NCBI GenBank assembly: GCA_039720395.1
Contig: CM077826.1
Location: 24,446,430 to 24,510,429, forward strand
Reading direction: 5' to 3'
Origin: Liquidambar formosana
Lineage: Eukaryota > Streptophyta > Magnoliopsida > Saxifragales > Altingiaceae
Length of the DNA stretch: 64,000 bases
A model generated the notes under the pieces. It had not been told where the DNA came from. It was given only the letters and a program-made list of their open reading frames with translations, and made no database searches. Position 1 is the stretch's first letter. Every line of letters starts with the position of its first letter. Below, one piece after another: positions 10,326 to 22,379 of the stretch. A program made the translations under genes and the position numbers.

Positions 10326-11033
10326 GCCATGTCAGCTTCAGCCCATTTTTGACCCTTTCAGCTTCCAAATGTGTTTCAGGGCCCAAATCAACTCCGATTT
10401 TGACGAAACGAAAGCCAAAATGACCGTGTTTCGAAGGGGAATGTAATTTGAGTCACTTGAGGGAAAGAAACCCTAGCCATGGCTGCATGGTTGGGCCCTA
10501 CAAAGGTGGTTAACCGCTATGCCTCACCATCGCTTAGCTTAGGTATGCACATAGGGTCGCACCGAATGCTTTCCAATTCGAAATTCAACCTCCCTAAACA
10601 CATTTGGGGATGAAATCAAGACCAATCAAGGTCAAATGAGTAGTCATAGAGTGAAAATCATGAGCCAATTCGAGCTAACCCGAAGTAGGTCTTTTAGCCA
10701 ACCTGAGCCTTAATGAGCCATTCTAATCCCGAACCTTCAATTCATCGAATTGAACCCACAAATACCTCAAATACAACCATATGAACTCCAATTGGCAACT
10801 TGGAGATCATTTCAAGGTCAAATGGAAAGTTTGTGATCAAAAAGACTGATTATGCCCCTCAAGTCACAAAAGTTCTAATTATCCCTCGAGATCAACTCCA
10901 AATCGAACCAAAATTCATACACACCATCCTTAGGACCCTAGAAACTCAATGCAAAAGACTAGACTCAAAAAGGAAACAAAAAGACACATGCAATGACAAA
11001 CCCTAGCTAAGGTGGCAAAAATGGGGTGTGACA

Positions 11034-11969
11034 CTTCCCTGTGATGACTCCGAAGGCACACTTCTGAGGATTCAATCGGAGGTTGTACTTCTTTGCCCGT
11101 TCTAGGAACTTCTCCAATGCTGCGAAATGTCCTTCCTGGTCTACAGACTTGACTATCATGTCGTCCACATACACCTCCACTTCTTTATGGATCATATCAT
11201 GCAATAGGGTCGTAACAGCTCTTTGGTAAGTAGCCCCAGCATTTCTCAAGCCAAAAGGCATTACCTTGTAGCAATACGTGCCCCACTGCGTGATAAAAGC
11301 TGTCTTTTCCATGTCTCGAGGTGCCATCTTTATTTGGTTGTAACTGGAGAACCCATCCATGAAGGAGAGAAGAGCATGGCCTGCTGTACTGTCTACTAAC
11401 ACATCGATATGCGGTAGAGGGAAATCGTCCTTTGGGCTCGCAGCATTAAGGTCGCGGAAATCAACACACATTCGCACTTTCCCATCTTTTTTAGGCACAG
11501 GCACTATGTTAGATAGCCACTCAGGGTACTCCACAACTTGGAAAAACCCGGCATCTAATTGTTTAGTTACCTCTTCTTTTACTTTCAAAGCCCATTCTGG
11601 TTTTAATCTTCTTAATTTTTGCTTTATAGGCTTTTTAGTGGGATTAGTGGGGATGTAATGTTGCACTATATCTGGATCAATACCAGGCATATCCTCATAA
11701 GACCATGCGAAGGCCTCTACATTGGCTTTTAGAAGTATTATCAATTTTTCTTTTTCAGCAGGCGAGAGAGTTATCCCAATTTTAATTATCCTTGGCAATT
11801 CATCTGTCCCTAGATTGATTGATTCCAATTCATCCATGTTAGGTTCGGTAACGCCCCTTTTCCTTTGCTCGACGAGCTCCGAGGGGACGTCATTCCTAGG
11901 ATCTATATCCATGCCATAGATATCCATAGAAGAGAGAAAAGAAACAATGCAAATAATGAAAAGAAACAC
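11034..11969 (-). pseudogene. Element B reverse transcriptase, cut by insertion of element A
   Basis: This part reads MDIYGMDIDPRND, then the RT palm with FRDLNAASPKDDFPLPHID, FMDGFSSYNQIKMAP, PFGLRNAGATYQRA and the catalytic YVDD (about 11161-11172), so the active-site aspartates are kept. After LNPQKCAFGV the frame runs into the LTR of A at 11033, which adds foreign residues (CHTPFLPP). It shows what element A lost in its RT-integrase deletion. The 142 bp between this frame and gag (11970-12111) hold several stops but no clear CAG acceptor like that of A. Confidence 0.85.
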
Positions 11970-12111
11970 ACTTTATTGACTGAACTAACAAAACAAAACA
12001 AAGAAAAGAAAACACATGTGCCACAACTAGGGAACGACTCCTAACTCCACAAGGTGGGCTAGGCGGACACACTTTATTTGAAAGGAAAGCTAAAACAAGC
12101 TACTAAAGAAC

Positions 12112-15100
12112 CTACAAGCTACTATCAGGTAAGTCGAGATCCTCGCCCTCAAGAACTTCTACAATGGTACCCTCTTCAAGATACCAATTAAGGAGCGGCA
12201 CGACTGCATGGTGAATTGAAGAACACTCGAGATTCGATTCCTCCACAGCAAGAACCGTATCTTGAAACAATGTAACCATGGCTTCCGAATCCATCTGTTC
12301 TACCCAGTCCTCACTCTTCTCTTCCCAATAGTCATCCTTGATTGCTTCATCATCAACCATTGTTGCAAGTGATGGGATACCACTCAGTGAAGAATATTTC
12401 GAACCCCGGAACTCTCGCCTTGGTCGCTTTGTCAATGGATGGTTTGGGGAATCCACAGAACAGAAAGTCCCCCCCTTCCTTAACAAAGTAACCATTCAAA
12501 GTAGGTCGATATGGCGAGATTCTAATATCTGGCACCCTCCCTTCTGCTTTTGCTTTGACCCTTTCTCTGCTTCTCTGCAACATCTCCATATGGTCCTTTT
12601 TGGAAGGCTCATACCCCAATCCAAAGGTATAGGTGACAATGCGGCTCTGAACGGATACCGGTATGCCTTGCTGACGGCGTCCTAGTCCCATGCCTGGGAA
12701 GAAACTCATTTTCTTCATTATGTTCCCCACATGCAAATTGCCATGAGGGCAAAAGTCGAGAGGTATCAACTCTCTCTGTTCCGGCTCTTTCTCTATGCAT
12801 TGAACATACTCAAACCTAGACAATGGTGCTCCAACGGGCTCGGGCTTGATCTCGTAAATGGGTACTCCCAACGACTTTAAGTCATAATCACCTTGAAGTG
12901 TGACGATGGCCCCTTCATAAGGGAACTTGACTTTTTGGTGCAATGAAGAAGGGACAGCCCCTGCAGGATGAATCCAAGGTCTTCCCAACAAGAGATTGAA
13001 GCATAACGGGACATCTAGCACTTGGAACTCCACTCTGAATTCTGTAGGCCCCATAATCAGCGGCAAGGTGACCACTCCAATCACCTCTCTGCGGGTGTTA
13101 TCATAAGCTCTCACTGTTTGCCCAGATGGCACGAAGTCTGTTGGATCCAACCCCAATACGGTGGCAGTTCTGAGAGGGCACACATTAAGAGCGGAACCAT
13201 TATCAATCAGGACTGTTGGAACTCTCTTTCCCATGGTGTCGACAGTGATGTACATGGCTTGCGAATGGTTAGGTCCACTTTTAGGTAGGTCTACCTATGA
13301 GAACACAATGGTTGAGTTCTTCGAGGTTGGATTCACCAAGTTCACCAAATTTTCCGGAGACGTATCAACGGGGACTTGTATCTGGTTGAGCAACTTCAAG
13401 ATAGTCTGACGGTGCTTGTAAGAGGCCATGAGTAAACCCCATATAGTGATGTTGGCATTAGTCTTTCTCAATTGCTTAAGCACTTCGTCCTCCTCTTCTT
13501 GTAGGTCGAGGTGGCGATTACCTTCCAAGTCCCCCAATGGGTTGTCAGATTCTAGATGCGGAGGCTTGAAATGGCGACCCCCTCTAGTTATGTGCTCTAC
13601 CTCGTCATCGCTCATCCACATATCATCAATCTCACCTACGTCACCCATGAGGTCATCCCATGTGATTGTGTCAATCTCTTCCATTTGGACTTCCTCTGGT
13701 AACTCATCCCAACCTGTGGGGATTATAGGCTCATCAGGGATGGGGTCGGGGTAGAGTACATAGTAATCAAACTTTTCGGACGACTCTCCCAACAAACCCA
13801 CTTTAGGATCTCCTGCCTCGAACGTTTCTTTCAATTGTCGCTGCATGGACTTCTTTGGCAATACCAAAACCTTTTGATCAATAAGGTCTTGAACTACCTT
13901 TTTCAGTATAACACAATCCTCCGTATCATGTCCGAGCGCCTGATGGTACAAATAGAATTGGTGAGGAGTCGAAGGCCTCGGCTTTGAATGGCATGGCAAT
14001 ATGAGCCCTTTATCACAACATTGGTGGAAAACTTGAGTCAAGGTCATGGGAAGTGGCGTGTATTGCCTTATGGGTTGACGGGATTGGGACGAGCCAAGCT
14101 CGATGGCATTTATATTGTTGAGAGGAGGCACATTGTGGGTAGGGAGGGGATTTCGAGTGACATTTGGGCGATTTGGTGCGGTAGGTGGTGAAATGATCTG
14201 CTTGTCGAACAAATCTTGGATTTCATGGCGGAGGCGGTAACAACGGTTGGTTAGATGGCCTTTGGCTTGGTGGAACTTGCAATATTCGTTTTCATTGTAG
14301 CTTTTGGGTAACGGGTTTGGTGGAGGCTTTGGGTCGAGGGGTTTCAGGAGGTCACGGCTTCTCAGCTTTTCAAAGACTCTTTCGAGTTGCATGTATAGCT
14401 CGGTGAATTGGCGAAGTGAGGTAGAGTTATTTAGGGAGAAAGGGCGAGCGGGTTGGGTAATGGTATTGACCTCGGCATTGGGTTTTCCTCCAAAGTTTGT
14501 CCTTCGACTCCTTTGGATCTCCTCCGTTTTGATTGTTCCATCGGCGATTGCATCTTCGACTTGTGTGCCAGCCCCAACAAGAGCCTTGAAGTTCGGAAAG
14601 TAATGAGCAAAGAGATGCTTATGATATACGGGCAACAAGTTCTTCACCACCAACTGAATCTGGTCTTCCTCATTCGGTCTGTCTGTCATTTTGGAAGCCT
14701 TTTGTCTCCACCTAGTGATGAAGGCGGAGAAAGTCTCATTAACCCCTTGCTTAGTGGTTTCCAAGTCCCTTCACGTGACATCCACTTCAGAGTTATACTT
14801 GTAATGGTCCGTGAATGCATTGCACACATCCTCCCAGGTCTTGGTTCTGTTCTCCTCTAATGACAAAAACCATTTCAAGGCAGAACTCGCTAATGACTCG
14901 TGAAACATTTGAGCCAATAACTCATCGTTCGCCCCTCGAGGGTGCATAGCTCGCACATACATCTTGAGGTGGGTTTTAGGACAGCCTATCCCATCGAATT
15001 TTTCCAACTCCAGCATCTTGAATTGTAATGGGATGCGAGCCTTTGGGAACAAGGACAAAGTACGGATGTCCACCATATCATCAGACCTGCGGATTCCCTT

Positions 15101-15422
15101 TAGAGTTCATTCTAAGGCCTCGACCTTGTTTGCCAGGATGGTTGAGCTCTCCCTTGATGTGGCTTTGGTTTCCCCTTCCTTGGTCTTGGGTAGTTCTCCC
15201 CCCTCTCCTAATGGTTCCTCAGCGGATTCAGACTCATTAGATCCTTGATTGTTGTCAGTGGCACGGGCCCTAGATTCAGGTTCAGAGTTCTTCTGTTGAA
15301 TGTCTTGAGCTAACTTGAAGTGCGATCTCAGATACCTAGGTAGTGTGATCGAGCTTTTCCATAATAGCTTTCAAAGTAGCCTCAAGGTTAAAACCCCGGT
15401 TGCTAGTTCTTTCCTCGGCCAT
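12112..15422 (-). pseudogene. Element B Gag-protease, broken by stops and a frameshift
   Basis: The start at 15422 (MAEERTSN) corresponds to Met 11 of element A. Stops interrupt the frame near 15340 (TAG after KLDHTT), at 14768-14770 and at 13292-13294. A frameshift follows between 12353 and 12495. Domains follow the order in A: gag (FKMLELEKFDG), cysteine/histidine motifs (CKFHQAKGHLTNRC) and the protease loop VLIDNGSALNVCP. After the protease there is a segment absent from A: MKKMSFFPGMGLGRRQQGIP, which resembles a G-patch. The last frame ends in DLPDSSL, the same end as in A. Confidence 0.85.
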
Positions 15423-16170
15423 ATCTGACTCGGTGACAGAATCAGCACTGACTAGACGCCCTTGTTGATTACGAATCCAAGCCAGCACATCTCTTCCTCT
15501 ACCATAGGGCAAACACTCAAATTTTCAGCCTAAGGGTGCATCCTAAGCTTCCATAATTATCTCAAAATCTTTACAACGTACACCCTTAATTAGTTCTCTT
15601 AACCAATTACCTTTGCGGGGGTCATGGGGAAGGGTACGTATTAAGGATGTAGGATGTAAAGTTTCCTTTAATTACCCACTCAATCCACAAAGCATGGCAA
15701 CACATCACAAACACGACAGCATATCATCACAACAATGTGTGTGCATATAGGTGATCCAACGGTGTCCTAGAAGGCCCATTACATGCAATTCTTTCTTTTA
15801 AGAGGGTAGGCTAGGGTCCTCAACTTTGCTTGTACCAATCTTTATACCTAACCACATGTGACATCAGGAATGTCGTGTGGGTCCAGCAGTACGTGATTGA
15901 TCCATTTGATATACCCAAGGGCAAGCCCAAGGGTACGTGGCAAGAGAGGTTTGATAGCTTCGCCCAACACATGGAATCAGGAAAACCAAGGTCGAACTAG
16001 GCTATCAGTTGGCAAGGATACATCGAGGGACAATCGAGTGATCATGCAACAGTAGCGCACACAATACAATAAATGAAAGCACACAATCAAGCGGATGCAA
16101 GTGATTGATTTTATTAAACAATAAGAAATTAATTTAGCCCAATCAAATTAAATGAGTCTAGCCCTCGACA
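15423..16170 (-). other. 5' leader of element B, no gene
   Basis: It is homologous to the leader of element A, with the same blocks (GGTCCAGCAGTACGTGATTGA at about 15880, CCCAAGGGCAAGCCCAAGGG). Small insertions and deletions separate the two. No coding frame is supported. Confidence 0.6.
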
Positions 16171-16188
16171 TCCCCAGTGGAGTCGCCA
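16171..16188 (-). other. Primer binding site of element B (tRNA-Arg type)
   Basis: The minus strand reads TGGCGACTCCACTGGGGA, identical to the site of element A, three bases inside the LTR end at 16192. Confidence 0.75.
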
Positions 16189-17291
16189 AACTGTGAACCC
16201 CGGAAAACCGCCCACAAGGGATTTGGCGGAAAAAGAAAGATTCGTATATATGGGATGGGTGAAAGACAACAAAGTAAAAGGAGTCGCCACCTCATTTTTT
16301 AGGGAAAAGAGGAAAACCACAAAAATGTTTTATTTTCAAAACCACATGACTCCATTAAAGGAAAAACAAAGTCTTTGAAACCAGAAAATTGGATTCGGGG
16401 GCTAAGTTACGACGTGGGAAGGTTCTAGGCAAAAGCCCATAGGCACCCACATCGCCCGAGTTGGTCTCTTAATTTAATTGGGCTAACTTAAGATCTTTTT
16501 CACTCAAATATCATCATATATCATCACAAGGCAGCATGCATATCATATATTTCATCCAATCATCCATGCACAATCACTCAAATAAAACAAAACAAAAAGA
16601 AAAGAAAAAGCCTAGGATACTTGGATCCTAGAACGGACTTGAGCCTCACGAAGAGCGCCTACGTACCATGCAGCGAAATACATGAATCAAAGTCCACGTA
16701 GTTCGAAGAGAATAGGGTTACAACCTAATACAAACCTATGGTAAATACCCTAGGTTTCCTTATTTGAAAATACATTGATTTAGTCTTAAGTCGAAAACTT
16801 CCGCAAGAGGAAAACTTTGATAGAAAACCAGAATTTTATTTTTAAAGGAAACCTTTGATAATCACCATATGTTTGTATTAAGAAGTAACCCTAGGAGGGA
16901 GAAGGGAAAAGAAAGAAAAAAGAAAGGTGAATTGGGGCACCTTCAAACCCTATTTACCTGAGCGCAAAAGCTCCAAACATTAGCCATTTCAGACCATAGC
17001 AGCCCTATTTGCAATAGGACAAGCATTGTACCTGTTTGCACCCTTACAAGTGCGCAAAACCATGCCAAGAAAGTAATATGCAAATCTGGACAGAACCTTA
17101 ACAAGGCCTAAAATCATCCATCTATCATGCCAATAACAAGAACAATGAATAACTAAGGACTCTAACTCAACCCTACATGCAATGACTCGACTAACATGCA
17201 TAAAAACCTACCAAAGGCACGCTAACAAGCATAAGAGACTCCAATAATATCAATAAACATGATAACAAAGCACATTCTAACCAAAAAGATG

Positions 17292-17420
17292 ATATTTTAT
17301 GTGAAATATGAAAATAAACCTCCCTACGGCGAGCTTTCTTAAGCGAAACTATCCTAAGATAATTTCACGTAAAAAAGTCGTTATGGGGAGGTGCAATCAA
17401 CATATCCTACGTAAAATATA
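17292..17420. repeat. Foldback insert inside LTR B
   Basis: Inverted arms ATATTTTATGTGAAATATG and, on the other strand from the right, ATATTTTACGTAGGATATG enclose further imperfect pairing (AACCTCCCTA with GGGGAGGTG). It could be a tiny MITE or a local inverted duplication. No target duplication was established. Confidence 0.45.
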
Positions 17421-18223
17421 TATACTAGAACACAATAGAAGTGATTTCATGCTTAAACACATCACAGAAGACTCTCATGCAAAACCTCACTCAACGAAAA
17501 GGATAATTATCCTTAGAAAAGGATAATATCTCCAAAAACCCTATAAAATATACTATATGAATGCAAACCTAGCATGATTCAACTATATGCAGCATATATA
17601 GAATGACTATGATGAGCAACAACTCAAAAAACTAAGCTAAGCATGCTGTATAAGACCTATGCAATTTCAAGGTTATCGAAACCCTAATCTCACACCTATT
17701 CATTAAAGCCTATGAAACGACTTTAAGACATGCTCAAATTATCATGAATATCATTCATATCATATATATTAACTAATAGGAGCATCAATTCATGATAACA
17801 ATCACAGCAACCTAGATATGTGAATTATGCATGATTTAAGAGGATAGAAAAGATAATACTTTCAAATCCTTAGTAAACCAAGGATTATCAAGCATATAAA
17901 GCCATAAACTATCCTAAAATCATTCATATAACATCACATAAACATTGAATTCAATCCATAAGAAGAGCAACTTCATGCACTATATCTATCCTAGAAGAAG
18001 AAGAAGAAAGAGAAGAAGGAGTAGCAGAAAATTCATGTTCAGCATTAAAGGGACAGCCTTACTTCTTGTAGACTCTTCCTTGTCTCCAAACCTCTTGTTC
18101 TCTTGCTTGCTTAGGGTTGAAGAGCCTCCTCTTGAAGTCCTTCTAGCTCTCCAAACTCGTAGCTCCCTCTCTCTTTAAGTGTAAAGTGCCATTAACCTCC
18201 CCTATGTGCTGAATATCATGTCC

Positions 18224-18231
18224 TTTATATA
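18224..18231 (-). promoter_or_regulatory. TATA box of LTR B
   Basis: The minus strand reads TATATAAA, 187 bp from the inner edge of the palindrome at 18418. The surrounding sequence matches the promoter of LTR C (24937-24944). Confidence 0.6.
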
Positions 18232-18417
18232 GAGAACTGACCCCCTAAACCAATGGCTAAGATTAATTCATTAAATAATGATCCTAGGGCTATTAGAGAC
18301 TCTCTTGGTGCTCAAACAACTCAATCCTACACATTCCTAAGTTCAGACAAATTGTATTGGTGGAGGAAACCGTCAAAAGAGGGAGAGAAGAGTCAGAATT
18401 TGACTTGAAGTAGGATT

Positions 18418-18499
18418 CCTCGGGTGACCATCTAGGCCTGGACAATTAGCCGTCTGGGCTTGGACGGCTGACCGTCCAGCCCCGGACGGTTACCCGAGG
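18418..18499. repeat. 82-bp imperfect palindrome in LTR B (P3)
   Basis: Outer arms CCTCGGGT and ACCCGAGG enclose units of the form GGACGGCTGACCGTCC. Each unit is itself roughly palindromic, so the whole is a palindrome made of smaller ones. It has more mismatches than P1 and P2. Confidence 0.8.
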
Positions 18500-19204
18500 G
18501 TCCTCTATATTTTCTCCGCTTTTGACTCCCACTTGCTGTAGAAGTCCTAAAATCTTCAAATTAAGTCCGATTTTGACGAAATAAAAGCCAAAACGATCGT
18601 GTTTCGAAGGGGAACACATTTTTAGGCATTTTAGGACAAAAATACTCAACCATGAGTGCATGGTTAGGTTTTACAAAGGTGGTTAACCATGGTGCTTCAC
18701 CGTCGCTAAGTTGGGTTTGTACACAAGGTCAAACCAAATGCTTTCCCAATCGAAAATCGATCTTTCTAAACATGTTTAGGACATAAATAAAGCCCAATTG
18801 AAGTTAAATGAGAGAAAATTGGTTGGGTCTTATGAGTCAATTTGAGCAAACCAAGAAAGGGTCTTTTAGCCAACCCGAACCATTACGAGCCGAATTGATC
18901 TTAAACCATTAATTCATGAAATTGAACCTATATATGGACTCTATATACTCATATGAACTCAATGGAATGACTCGGGATTCATTCTAAAATCAAATGGAAA
19001 ATATACGTCTTAAAAGACGATTATGCCCTTTAAGTCGCAAAAGTTCTTATTGACCATCAAGATAAACTCCAAATCACTTCAAAATTCATACACATGATAT
19101 TCAATGCCATAGGAACTCAATGCAAAAGACTAGACTCGAAAAGGACTCAAAATCCTACATGAAATGATATGTCCTAGCTAAGGTGACAAAAATGGGGTGT
19201 GACA

Positions 19205-20083
19205 CCACCATAGTTCAGACAAGGCTAGCAAGGCTTGCCTATTACATTGATCATTCCACAAAGAATCTAGGAATGGGCCAAAACCGGCCTTTTCGACATG
19301 GCTCTTGGCAATGGGTTGGAAGTTTTCCATGTTCTGCCACCATTCAATAAGTCCTTTTATAGAAGACCTAGTGCGTATGTCCTGAAAGTTGGGCTATAGC
19401 CGTTGAAAATACCTTAAGAATTAGTTGAGAGAATATGGAAATAATAAACCTACATTAGCAATTGGTTTCAAATTGTTCTCTAAAAGATGTCAAGAAGTTG
19501 TTTTTATTCATGAAATGAATTGCTAATGAGTTTACTTGTTCATATGCTTTAATTTGGCAAGGATTGAACACTTTTTTATCACTTGGGCATTTTATTGAAC
19601 ACTTGATGGGTGACACCTCCCAAGCCTTGAAACAAAAGAATTTTGTATGATCAATCCTTGCTAAATCATAGCATATTACTCACTTGAGTGTTTACTTATT
19701 GATATACATTGATTTGGTAAAGATTGAATACCTTTATTTCACTTAGGCATTTTATCAAACACTTGGTGGGTAGTATTTTTCAAGCTTTCAAATGAAAAGG
19801 ATTTGTGTGTGCAATCCTTGCCAAATCAAGGGATATCACTCAACAACACAAAGGGTATTCAAAAGAAGTAGATGGGAATGCAATTTCATCAAAAGAATCG
19901 AAAGATTCAAAAGAAAAGTGTTAAGTTGGGTAAACTTACTTCTTGTTGGGAATGGAGGAATGAGAGATGCTTGTCGGGTTCAAGCAACACCCTCTCTTGT
20001 GGAGCATCATAGAGTGGTGCCTTGTACTTGCTTTTGACCCCATAGAATGGATACTTGGTGCTTGAGTCCTTGCTAAATGACAT
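19205..20083 (-). pseudogene. Antisense plant-mobile-domain gene of element G, two exons, cut by element B
   Basis: Exon 1 (20083 down to 19940) encodes 48 residues from MSFSKDSSTK to FLHSQQE and ends at a GTAAGT donor. The 558-bp intron ends in AACTTTCAG (acceptor at 19382-19383). Exon 2 (19381 down to 19205) continues in phase for 59 residues, with IEWWQNMENFQPIAKSHV, AGFGPFLDSLW and LLALSELWW, the start of a plant mobile domain. The LTR of B begins exactly after the second Trp codon. The 5' leader is about 255 nt once the solo LTR 20207-21867 is removed. It runs opposite to element G, as the antisense gene of A does to A. The splice sites are predicted from sequence only. Confidence 0.65.
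19530..19850. repeat. 160-bp tandem duplication within the intron of the antisense gene
   Basis: Two diverged units start at 19530 and 19690, each beginning GTTTACTT and containing GGCATTTTAT and CAATCCTTGC. This accounts for over half of the predicted intron. Confidence 0.6.
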
Positions 20084-20206
20084 TCTTGATGATGGAGTTG
20101 GGTTTGTGAGAAATGGGTTTGATTTGGTTTAATTTCAAAAGATGATGTGAATTGGGTGTTTTGATTGTTAAATGGGCTTGATTTGTTGTTATTTGATGTG
20201 CATATG

Positions 20207-21867
20207 TGTTAGGATTATGCCCTAGAGCCAATCATAGAGATGATTGTTTAGGGATTAGGAACAATCATTTGATTTCATTTATGTATGTCACATTTATTAT
20301 TGATTTAATAAAAAGGCTTATTCTATTATGTTTATATGCATCATTTATATTTACATAATATGTCCATGGAGTTAGAGTTGAGAATATGGAATTACAAAGA
20401 GTTGTAATTTTGAGACTATAGATATATCTCTGTACTAAACTCCTAAAGCATTCCTAGTTGAAGGTTCACTATGATGGACAGTAATGAACCATAGGACTAG
20501 CACTTGTTAGGCTGACTCTATAGGAGGATAGCTAGTCTCAAGCTATTTGTGTGGAGACACTACAACCAACAAGTGGATGCCTATTGCGAGAATAGGTACA
20601 CTGAATGTGACCAAAGATATGAGATAAACTGAATGGAGTTTTATCCTGCCTGTCAATCTGTTTCTCATTGTTATAGTGGTACAAGTAATCCTTAGACCTG
20701 AGACACCATAGTTGCCTTATGCATGTAGCTTTAGAAGTTTGATAACACTAAGTGCAGATCCTATTCAGGGGTCTGCAAAGGTGTTCATTGGCCCTACTGC
20801 TATGTGTATGAAGGTATGTGAGTGATCAACAAGGGATCCATCACTCTTAGGAAAAAGAGAGAGAATGTCTCATATAGCATTCATAATATAACTCATTAAA
20901 TCCATGGCCATGGTAGGATGAATATGAAAAGAGTTTCATGAGTTCATCAATGAGTTGATATCTATGAATGAGTATAAAGTAATTGAACTAGGGACTTGAC
21001 AGACTTCCATGTCCTATTAGTTCAATTGGAGACATTGTGTTGAAGGAAGGATGCAATTGTAACCTATAAACTATAATAGAAGGGTTCTTTGTAAATGACT
21101 ATTCACCTCATTAAGGACCACACCATGAGCCATATGCTAGGTGTTACTCATGGTTAGTAGAAGCCCTAATTGATATAAGTGAGTTATAATCAATTAGGGA
21201 ATTGGAAGGAGTTCCAATTAGACCCTAAATGGAAAGAGTTCCATTGTGCATACCTCGTGCTATTCCTACTACTTAATGATGTGAACCCAATGGGTCACAC
21301 ACTGATCATGCAAGAAGGGCTTTAAAGTCTATGAGAGAAAGGGTTTTAGTAAATAAAGAATAGTTCTTTATAGGCCTATTTGTATTTGATACAAATAATA
21401 GGGGTTAATGTGCAATTAAGTGTAATTACACATAACCCTATTAGGGTTTCTTCCCCATGGCCAGCCCCCTTTAGTGGGCTGCCTATATAAGTCACACTTA
21501 TGTGTGACATGGCATAATAGGCTTGCACAATAAACCCTAGCCGTCCAGCCCCTTGGAGGCTCTCTTCTCTCTCTCTCTCTCTTCTCCACCTCTAGCAACA
21601 ACAAGGAAGAAGAAAGAAAGGACTTGAAGCTCTAGCTAGGTGTGGATACCGTTGGAGGCAGCACACTTGGGCTGCTCATTCACCGCTGTCCGGAATCAAA
21701 GCTTGGAGCAAAAAGGAGAAGACAAAAATTCTGTAAGTGTTCTAACCCTCTTTGTAGTTTGGGTTTGATTTTGTGTTATGCATAGTTAGATTCATGGGCT
21801 GTGGAATCGTAGGAAAAATTTTTATATTCCGCACTTCAATTTTTCCCTCTTGTTACGATTCCCAACA
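20207..21867 (+). mobile_element. Solo LTR of copia family F (1661 bp), F1
   Basis: It runs from TGTTAGGATTATGCCC to GATTCCCAACA and is flanked by the perfect 5-bp duplication ATATG (20202-20206 and 21868-21872). It is closely similar to the LTRs of element F. No internal sequence is present, so it arose by recombination between the two LTRs of a former full element. Confidence 0.92.
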
Positions 21868-22003
21868 ATATGATGTTGGGATTGAGTGTTTTTGAAATGG
21901 GAATGAGAGAATGAGAGTTGGAGAAGATGGGATGAGAGTTTAGAGAGAGAAACTCTCTAATTTTCGGTTGGGGAGAATGTGAGAATGAGTGGGCAAAGAT
22001 GGG

Positions 22004-22010
22004 TTTTATA
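22004..22010 (-). promoter_or_regulatory. TATA box of the antisense gene of element G
   Basis: The minus strand reads TATAAAA and is followed by a pyrimidine-rich leader (TCTCTCTCTAAACTCTC) typical of plant 5' leaders. The palindrome edge is 23 bp upstream. This parallels the promoter at 497 in element A. Confidence 0.5.
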
Positions 22011-22032
22011 AACCCAGATTTTTTTCCTTGGT

Positions 22033-22118
22033 GGGCTCGGGTAATCGTCCCCCTTTGGACGGTTAGCCGTTTTGCCCTGGACGGCTGACCATCTGAGGAA
22101 AGATGGTCACCCTAGCCC
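22033..22118. repeat. Imperfect palindrome upstream of the antisense gene of G (P4)
   Basis: Outer arms GGGCTCGGGT and ACCCTAGCCC enclose GGACGG units. Its sequence type (GGACGG, TTAGCCGT) is that of the LTR palindromes of B and G, not that of element A. Confidence 0.75.
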
Positions 22119-22379
22119 GCTTTGCCCGTTTGCCTCGTCTCGCGCGCTTGCGACCTCTAAACTTCTCCAAAGTGACTTGGTGTTCACTTTTTGAGTTATG
22201 GGATGAATAAATCCCCCAAGTTTATCAAGTTTTAATGATCTTGGGTGATTGTATTTACTCACATAACGAGAAATTGTTATGGCTATGATAAATAGCTTTC
22301 TCATGAAATGAGCTTGGTGTTGAATAGATTGGCTTTCAAGCCTTGGAATTCAATTCTCTTTATGATGATAGTGATCTCA

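Larger units (their letters stand above)
1..11033 (-). mobile_element. Element A: Tat/Ogre-like Ty3/gypsy retrotransposon, 3' end off the window
   Basis: Read on the minus strand, the parts are: 5' LTR (7898-11033), tRNA-Arg-type primer site, leader, gag-protease, reverse transcriptase and integrase, an A-rich tract, and an oppositely oriented plant-mobile-domain gene. This order, with an antisense extra gene between integrase and the 3' LTR, is known from the Tat lineage of plant Ty3/gypsy elements. The 3' LTR is not in the window. The right LTR end (TGTGACA at 11027-11033) lies directly in the reverse transcriptase of element B, so A inserted into B. The gag frame is open over 1007 codons but pol is damaged, so A probably cannot move on its own. 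Confidence 0.85.
7898..11033 (-). mobile_element. 5' LTR of element A (3136 bp)
   Basis: On the minus strand it runs from TGTCACACCCC (11033) to GGGGTCCACA (7898), with TGT/ACA ends. It contains the palindrome at 10246-10325 and a TATA box at 10051-10059. The first about 60 bases match LTRs B and C clearly, but the body is more diverged, so A is a different subfamily. It carries no protein gene; the 165-residue plus-strand frame at 9711-10208 lies across the promoter and looks accidental. Confidence 0.9.
11034..19204 (-). mobile_element. Element B: Tat-like Ty3/gypsy retrotransposon, 5' portion
   Basis: 5' LTR (16192-19204), primer site, leader, broken gag-protease and the first part of RT are present. 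RT is cut at 11033/11034 by the LTR end of element A, and the rest of pol is beyond the left edge. B itself is inserted in the antisense gene of element G: the base after its LTR end (19205) continues a coding exon. The gag region has several stops and a frameshift, so B is older than A, as the nesting requires. Confidence 0.85.
16192..19204 (-). mobile_element. 5' LTR of element B (3013 bp)
   Basis: On the minus strand it runs from TGTCACACCCC (19204) to GGGGTTCACA (16192). The first 200 bases are nearly the same as in LTR C, so B and G belong to one subfamily. It holds the palindrome at 18418-18499, a TATA box at 18224-18231 and a small foldback insert at 17292-17420. Confidence 0.9.

Noticed and set aside
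12353..13255. G-patch segment as a separate host gene
   Set aside because: It is in the same frame as the protease of element B and continues the gag-protease polyprotein.
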